A stretch of DNA of 25,624 nucleotides, from positions 1 to 25,624 of the forward strand of contig UQAB01000028.1 of NCBI GenBank assembly GCA_900538765.1. Reading direction: 5' to 3'. Both the position numbers and the translations under genes were made by a program. This DNA is from an uncultured Azospirillum sp. Its GTDB lineage: Bacteria > Pseudomonadota > Alphaproteobacteria > RF32 > CAG-239. The notes below the pieces were generated by a model. It was not told the DNA's origin and searched no databases. It saw only the letters and a list, made by a program, of their open reading frames with translations. This document shows positions 21,008 through 25,624 of this stretch, one piece after another. Every line of letters starts with the position of its first letter. Position 1 is the first letter of the stretch.

Positions 21008-21454
21008 ATGAGACATGGAATGGCACACAGAAAATTTAGTATGACCAAAAGTCAGAGAAGAGCTTTGTTCTCTAATTTAACAAATGCTTTGTTAACACAT
21101 GAACAGATTAAAATTACTCTTCCGCGTGCAAAAGAATTGAGAACTTTTGCTGACAATATGATTACTTTTGCCAAAAAAGGCGATTTGAACAGCAGAAGAA
21201 TGGCTTTGTCTTTCCTGCGTGACAACGAAGTTGTCAGCAAGCTGTTTTCTACTTTGGCTGAACGTTATAAAGACCGCAACGGCGGTTATACCCGCGTTTT
21301 GAAAGCCGGTTTCCGTTATGGCGACTGCGCAGACATGGCTATTATTGAATTGGTAGACCGTGACGTTAAGGCTAAAGGCGCTAAGGATTTGGCTCGTGTT
21401 GCCGCAGAAAAAGCCGCAATGGCCGAAGCTGAAAATGCTCAGGAAAGCAAATAA
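21008..21454 (+). CDS. rplQ: 50S ribosomal protein L17
   Basis: L17 (148 residues) sits near the tunnel exit. It begins MRHGMAHRKFSMTKSQRRAL and contains TLPRAKELRTFADNMI and GYTRVLKAGFRYGDCADMAIIEL. An Ala/Glu-rich tail follows, common in alphaproteobacteria. AAAGG (20995-20999) lies eight bases before the ATG. It is separated from rpoA by about 3 kb, whereas the two are usually adjacent. Confidence 0.97.
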   Translation: MRHGMAHRKFSMTKSQRRALFSNLTNALLTHEQIKITLPRAKELRTFADNMITFAKKGDLNSRRMALSFLRDNEVVSKLFSTLAERYKDRNGGYTRVLKAGFRYGDCADMAIIELVDRDVKAKGAKDLARVAAEKAAMAEAENAQESK

Positions 21455-21480
21455 GGCATATTTTGATTTATGTTGAAAAG

Positions 21481-21511
21481 TCCCTCTGTTTAAGGCAGGG
21501 GGATTTTTTTT
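21481..21511 (+). terminator. Intrinsic terminator after rplQ
   Basis: TCCCTCTG (21481-21488) pairs with CAGGGGGA (21496-21503), including a G-U pair, with loop TTTAAGG and eight Ts. It stands just before the convergent gene's 3' end. Confidence 0.92.
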
Positions 21512-21519
21512 ATTAGCTG

Positions 21520-22176
21520 TTATTTTTGTAACAAGTCGTTGTCTTGAAAAATTTGGTATGATTGCGAATCGTCGTTGGTGACTGTGGCGGTAAGGGCTTG
21601 AAAATGTGCATCCTGATTGCTGTAATCCATTAAATGTTTAATGGTTTCCGGTGCACTTCCTGCGGCAACAGCCAAGGTCAGCGGGTAAATTTCGTGTCCG
21701 CCGAAGTCAAACGGAATATTGGGATTGGCGCCGCCCTGCAGAAGGGCTAAAATCGCTTCATGAGGGGCTTTACTGATTAAAGCGGTATAAAGAGGTGTAT
21801 AGCCGGAACCATCCGCTTCATTGGGGCTTAAACCGTAGTTAATCAGCAGGCGAATATTCTCAGGGTTGGCTTTGCTGTTTAAAGAAACAGTCAGCAGGTT
21901 TTGCTTATGCGTATTTTGAAAGCGTATGTCCGCGCCGGCGTTAATCAGGCTTTTGAGAATTGATGGATTGTCATTTGCTGCACAGGCAACGGCCAGAGGC
22001 GTGTAATCTTCATTATATTTGCGGTTCAGGTAAGCGCCGTCAATGATGGCCTGGTCAACGTAGGCCTGGTTATTTTCAATAATTCCGAGGTACAGCATTT
22101 TATCAGCGTTGTTTGTCTGTGCCGGCGTCGGGAGAGAGTAGAGCAAAGCCAAAATAAAAGCGATGATATTTTTCAT
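21520..22176 (-). CDS. Exported ankyrin-repeat protein
   Basis: The 218-residue protein begins with a likely signal peptide (MKNIIAFILALLYSLPTPAQ), so it is probably periplasmic or secreted. About four ankyrin repeats follow, with the TPLAVACAA, GADIRFQN, SGYTPLYTALI and GGANPNIP landmarks between residues 40 and 190. Ankyrin repeats bind proteins; the partner is unknown. I start at the ATG whose complement ends at 22176, because it gives a clean signal peptide and has GGAAC upstream; a frame 18 codons longer would bury the signal. It lies after thrS, with a hairpin between them, and converges on rplQ. Confidence 0.8.
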   Translation of the reverse strand: MKNIIAFILALLYSLPTPAQTNNADKMLYLGIIENNQAYVDQAIIDGAYLNRKYNEDYTPLAVACAANDNPSILKSLINAGADIRFQNTHKQNLLTVSLNSKANPENIRLLINYGLSPNEADGSGYTPLYTALISKAPHEAILALLQGGANPNIPFDFGGHEIYPLTLAVAAGSAPETIKHLMDYSNQDAHFQALTATVTNDDSQSYQIFQDNDLLQK

Positions 22177-22196
22177 TTTTGTTCCGCGGTTATTAA

Positions 22197-22228
22197 GAAA
22201 CCGCCAGTCGAAATTGGCCGGCGGTTTC
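22197..22228 (-). terminator. Hairpin between thrS and the ankyrin gene
   Basis: GAAACCGCC (22197-22205) and GGCGGTTTC (22220-22228) form a 9-bp stem. On the minus strand it lies 13 bases after the thrS stop and is followed by TTAATAA, a weak T tract, so it is a likely but imperfect thrS terminator. Confidence 0.6.
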
Positions 22229-22240
22229 ATTTTGAGTTTA

Positions 22241-24172
22241 TTATTCGTACAGATGCGGCATCTGAGCTTCTTCCATCAGATTGTTGATGAAATCCTCAAG
22301 CTTCAGAATTTCCTGTTTTTCAACGCCTAAACGTCTGACGGTTACGGTGCCGTTTTCCTTTTCCTTGGCGCCGACAACGGCAATCACCGGAATTTTTGCC
22401 AATGAGTGTTCGCGAACTTTGTAGTTGATTTTCTCATTGCGCAAGTCGGTTTTGGCTTTCAGACCGGCACGATTGAGTTTTTCGGCGACTTCTTCGGCAT
22501 AAGAATCGAATTCGCTGACAATCGGGCAGACGACAACCTGTTCCGGCGACAGCCAGAGCGGCAGTTTGCCGGCATGGTTTTCAATCAAAATACCAAGGAA
22601 GCGTTCGATAGAGCCGAACAAAGCGCGGTGCAACATGACCGGGCGGTGTTTTTCGCCGTCTTCACCGATATAGGAGATGTCGAAACGTTCGGGGAGATTC
22701 ATGTCTACCTGAATTGTTCCGCACTGCCATTCACGGCCGATAGCGTCTTTCAAAATAAATTCGAGTTTCGGACCGTAGAATGCGCCTTCACCTTCATTAA
22801 TCTCAAAAGCATAGCCATGAGAGGTGAGGGCGTTGGACAAAGCGTTTTCACACAAATCCCAGATTTCGTCAGAGCCGATACGATAAATACTGTCGGGACG
22901 GGTGGAGAGATAAATCTTGACGTCATCAAAACCAAAGTCTTTATAAATGTCGAGAATCAGTTTCAATGTGGTGATGCATTCTTCTTCCATTTGTTCCGGT
23001 GTGCAGAAGATGTGGGCATCGTCCTGTGTGAATTCGCGAACGCGCATCAATCCCATCAGAGAACCGGAAGCTTCATAGCGGTTGACTTTGCCGAACTCGG
23101 CGACGCGCAGTGGCAGGTCACGGTAAGACTTGATGCCCTGCTTGTAGACGAGCAGACCGCCCGGGCAGTTCATCGGTTTTATGCAGAACCATTTGCCGTC
23201 TTCGGTTTGGCCGGAATAGTTATGTGCTCCGTACTTGTCCCAGTGTCCGGACGTTTCCCATAAAACACGATCCATGACGCGCGGTGTGGAAATTTCGACG
23301 TAGCCGTTGTGTTCCTGGCGGTTGCGCATATATTCAATCAGTTTGCGGTAAACACGGTAGCCTTTGTCATGCCAGAAAACGGCGCCCGGTGCATATTCCG
23401 GTTCAAAGTGGAACAAATCCATTTCCTTGCCGAGTTTGCGGTGGTCGCGTTTGGCAGCTTCTTCCAGCATTTGCAGGTAAGCTTCCAGCTCTTTTTTATC
23501 AGCCCAGGCCGTTGCGTAAATACGCTGCAGCATTTCTTTAGTAGAATCGCCGCGCCAGTAAGCGCCGGCAACTTTGGTCAGCTTGAAAGCATTGCCGATT
23601 TTTCCGGTGGACGGGACATGCGGGCCGCGGCAAAGGTCAGTAAAATCACCCTGCCGGTAGAGGGAAATTGTTTCAGATTCCGGCAGGTCTTCAATGATTT
23701 CGGCCTTGTAGTGTTCGCCTTTGTCTTTGAAGAATTTAATCGCTTCATGGCGGGGCATGACGATACGTTCGATTTTCTCGTCACGCTTGACAATCTCATG
23801 CATTTTTTCTTCAATCCGGGCAAAGTCTTCCGTGGTGAAAGGTTCTTTGCGGGCGAAGTCATAGTAAAAACCGTTTTCGATAGCCGGGCCGATTGTGACC
23901 TGAACATCCGGCCACAATTCCTTTACGGCCTGAGCCATGACGTGTGAGCAGGAGTGGCGCAGGATGTGGAGCCCTTCCTTGTCCTTACCGGTAATGATGG
24001 TTACGGTTGCGTCGGTAGTGATGGGGGTGCTCAAATCCTGGGTAGTGCCGTTAACGGTGATTGCCAAAGCTGCTTTGGCAAGGTTTGGACTAATTTTTGC
24101 TGCGATGTCAAAGCCATTGACGCCGCTTTCCATATTCAGAATTGACCCATCGGGTAATTTTATTGCAACCAT
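22241..24172 (-). CDS. thrS: Threonyl-tRNA synthetase
   Basis: It charges tRNA-Thr in the cytoplasm. The 643-residue protein is complete: an N-terminal TGS domain (1-62), an editing domain with HSCSH (73-77) and CRGPH (181-185), a class II catalytic core with zinc ligands Cys336 (MNCPGG) and His387 (QDDAHIF) and the motif 3 region GSIERFLGILIENHAG, and an anticodon-binding C-terminal domain from about residue 540. AGAGG lies about 10 bases before the start. It follows the glycosyltransferase gene by 32 bases on the same strand. Confidence 0.98.
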   Translation of the reverse strand: MVAIKLPDGSILNMESGVNGFDIAAKISPNLAKAALAITVNGTTQDLSTPITTDATVTIITGKDKEGLHILRHSCSHVMAQAVKELWPDVQVTIGPAIENGFYYDFARKEPFTTEDFARIEEKMHEIVKRDEKIERIVMPRHEAIKFFKDKGEHYKAEIIEDLPESETISLYRQGDFTDLCRGPHVPSTGKIGNAFKLTKVAGAYWRGDSTKEMLQRIYATAWADKKELEAYLQMLEEAAKRDHRKLGKEMDLFHFEPEYAPGAVFWHDKGYRVYRKLIEYMRNRQEHNGYVEISTPRVMDRVLWETSGHWDKYGAHNYSGQTEDGKWFCIKPMNCPGGLLVYKQGIKSYRDLPLRVAEFGKVNRYEASGSLMGLMRVREFTQDDAHIFCTPEQMEEECITTLKLILDIYKDFGFDDVKIYLSTRPDSIYRIGSDEIWDLCENALSNALTSHGYAFEINEGEGAFYGPKLEFILKDAIGREWQCGTIQVDMNLPERFDISYIGEDGEKHRPVMLHRALFGSIERFLGILIENHAGKLPLWLSPEQVVVCPIVSEFDSYAEEVAEKLNRAGLKAKTDLRNEKINYKVREHSLAKIPVIAVVGAKEKENGTVTVRRLGVEKQEILKLEDFINNLMEEAQMPHLYE

Positions 24173-24204
24173 AATTAAAATACCTCTTTATTGTTTATTG
24201 GTTA

Positions 24205-25362
24205 TTATTTTTTGCCGTTTACCACTTCGCGATAAACGTCAATAGTTTTATCACACATAATTTGTTTTGTAAAATGTTCTCTTACATTTTTAATCGCTGC
24301 GGCGGAGATTTTTTGTTTTTCTTTGTCATTGAGCGTCAAAGCCCAGTCCAAAGCGTCTGCGAGAGATTGCGAATCGCCGCTTTTGAAAAATTTTCCGGTA
24401 ATGCCGTCTTGGATTGTGTCCAGGCTGCCGCCGATGTCTGAGGCAACGACGATTTTGCCCATGGCTTGTCCTTCTACGGAAATCCGTCCAAAGGCTTCCG
24501 GTTCAATTGCGGTGGAGAGGATGACGTCGGAAACCATCATCAGTGCCGGGACATCGCTGTATCTGCCGAAGAAACCGACGCGGTTTTCCAACTTGTATTT
24601 ACGGGCCAGTTCTTTCAGACTGTTCAGATATTTGTCACGTCCCTGAGCATCGCCGGTGATGATGCAGTAATAATCTTTGTTTTTCATGAGGTGCAAGGCT
24701 TCCAGAAGCAGGTGCTGTCCTTTCCAATGAGTGATTCTGCCAGGGAGAAGCAGCACCGGTTTATCTTCGGCGATATGGTATTCTTTTATTTTATTTATCA
24801 TCCTTTCCGGTGTGACGGCGGCTGGTGCAAATTTTTCAATATCGGCGCAGCGGTGAATCAGACGGATGTTTTTTTCATCCGCTTTATAATTTTGCAGAAT
24901 GTGATTTTTGATGTGGTTGGAAATGGCGATGATTTTTTCGCCGTAGGTCATGACGCGGTTATAAAGTTTTTTTATGCCGCAGGGGCCAAGTCCATAAGTA
25001 CCGTGGAAAGTGGTCATATAATGAACGTTGGCAGCCTTGGCTGCCCAGTAAGCGCTCCAAGCCGGCGCGCGGGAACGGGCGTGGACAATGTTGATGCCAT
25101 TTTCCTTGATGTATTGCGCCAATTTTTCGGCATTGTGGCGCATGGTGAAGATATTTTTGCTTTTTAAGGGCAGGGTGAGGTGTGGAATACCTGCTTTTTC
25201 CAATTCATGAACCATGCGGCCGCCTTGGGAGGCAACAAAGTTTTTGATGCCGCGTTTTTGCAGTTCGCAGGCGATTTCTATTGTTCCCGTTTCAACGCCG
25301 CCGGTTTCCAGTTCCGGCAAAACTTGCAGGATGGCAGGAGAAATTTCTTTACTTTGTTTCAT
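24205..25362 (-). CDS. GT4-family glycosyltransferase
   Basis: A 385-residue GT-B fold retaining glycosyltransferase. The N-terminal acceptor domain has the glycine pair in ELETGGVETG (17-26), and the C-terminal nucleotide-sugar domain has GRITHWKGQ (208-216) and the EX7E element EAFGRISVE (289-297). It likely adds a sugar to lipopolysaccharide or another surface glycan at the inner membrane; the donor cannot be told. AAGGA lies about seven bases before the ATG. It is upstream of thrS, possibly cotranscribed. Confidence 0.9.
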   Translation of the reverse strand: MKQSKEISPAILQVLPELETGGVETGTIEIACELQKRGIKNFVASQGGRMVHELEKAGIPHLTLPLKSKNIFTMRHNAEKLAQYIKENGINIVHARSRAPAWSAYWAAKAANVHYMTTFHGTYGLGPCGIKKLYNRVMTYGEKIIAISNHIKNHILQNYKADEKNIRLIHRCADIEKFAPAAVTPERMINKIKEYHIAEDKPVLLLPGRITHWKGQHLLLEALHLMKNKDYYCIITGDAQGRDKYLNSLKELARKYKLENRVGFFGRYSDVPALMMVSDVILSTAIEPEAFGRISVEGQAMGKIVVASDIGGSLDTIQDGITGKFFKSGDSQSLADALDWALTLNDKEKQKISAAAIKNVREHFTKQIMCDKTIDVYREVVNGKK

Positions 25363-25494
25363 TTTTTATCCTTGTTATATCAGGTGGTGAAAACTACACT
25401 TTTCTTCAATTTTTACACCGGAAAAGGCTTTGCGCCAAGTTAAATCTGCGGGAATTAACAGGTTATGTCTTGTGTTTCTTATCATGATTTAAAC
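25363..25494. other. Gap between tuf and the glycosyltransferase
   Basis: This stretch contains the glycosyltransferase SD on the minus strand and presumably its promoter, since the tuf terminator lies just upstream. I see no clear consensus promoter and no gene. Confidence 0.4.
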
Positions 25495-25531
25495 AAGAAA
25501 AAGAGCTTCAAATTTTATTAGAAGCTCTTTT
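25495..25531 (-). terminator. Intrinsic terminator of tuf
   Basis: AAAAGAGCTTC (25499-25509) and GAAGCTCTTTT (25521-25531) form an 11-bp stem. On the minus strand the T tract continues as TTTTTCTTG, so it serves tuf, whose stop is at 25568. Confidence 0.9.
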
Positions 25532-25567
25532 CCAAGTTTGAGTAATTGAACGTTAAATCAGATTATC

Positions 25568-25624
25568 TTATTTAATAATCTTGGAAACAACGCCGGCGCC
25601 AACCGTGTGGCCGCCTTCACGGAT
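25568..25624 (-). CDS. tuf: Elongation factor Tu, C-terminus (partial)
   Basis: The last 18 codons plus stop read IREGGHTVGAGVVSKIIK on the minus strand, the near-invariant EF-Tu C-terminus. The histidine in GGHTVG and the terminal lysine vary within the family. The rest lies beyond the right edge. EF-Tu delivers aminoacyl-tRNA to the ribosome. Confidence 0.95.
   Translation of the reverse strand: MREGGHTVGAGVVSKIIK

Noticed and set aside
22406..23947. Long plus-strand frames opposite thrS (285 and 212 codons)
   Set aside because: Antisense shadows of a complete thrS with all catalytic motifs; the products match nothing recognisable.
1..25624. CRISPR arrays, rRNA genes, tRNA genes, tmRNA and RNase P RNA
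   Set aside because: No regularly spaced direct repeats and no recognisable signatures of these RNAs were seen on either strand.

Overview
The window comes from a moderately AT-rich alphaproteobacterium. The order secY-adk-rpsM-rpsK-rpoA, the 179-residue L5, the zinc-free 101-residue S14 and the alphaproteobacterial N-terminus of RpoA all support this. The mixed style of the accessory genes suggests an uncultured host- or gut-associated member of the class, but that is inference.

Region 1 (1-3867). After the tail of a cysteine-rich protein and a terminator comes a four-gene NAD salvage operon: an NMN/NaMN adenylyltransferase (nadM type), pncA, pncB and nadE. Together they can convert nicotinamide to NAD+ by the deamidating (Preiss-Handler) route. 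The leader of the first gene and the gap before pncA each carry an RNA hairpin of matching design: an outer helix of 6 bp, a two-base 5' bulge, an inner helix, and an 11-base loop ending in AGGGCTTAT. The stem sequences differ but remain paired. In the first leader the motif is followed by mutually exclusive helices ending in a terminator-like hairpin that contains the Shine-Dalgarno (SD). Before pncA the loop can pair with bases just upstream of the SD. I do not recognise this as a known riboswitch class, and it is my main candidate for an undescribed system.

Region 2 (3868-18081). This is the ribosomal protein super-operon: rpsJ-rplC-rplD-rplW-rplB-rpsS-rplV-rpsC-rplP-rpmC-rpsQ-rplN-rplX-rplE-rpsN-rpsH-rplF-rplR-rpsE-rpmD-rplO, then secY-adk, then rpsM-rpsK-rpoA. 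It is split by a structured 139-base gap before rplO, a terminator after rplO, and an AT-rich hairpin plus a perfect consensus sigma-70 promoter before rpsM. A terminator follows rpoA.

Region 3 (18082-21007). rpoA and rplQ, normally adjacent, are separated by about 3 kb of accessory DNA. It holds a long hairpin that sequesters an SD, two unrecognised genes without SDs, a hairpin-rich non-coding stretch resembling IS200/IS605-type ends, and an EamA-like transporter. rplQ then has its own leader and terminator.

Region 4 (21512-25624, minus strand). In transcription order: the 3' end of tuf with its terminator, a GT4 glycosyltransferase, thrS, and a secreted ankyrin-repeat protein. This block converges on rplQ.
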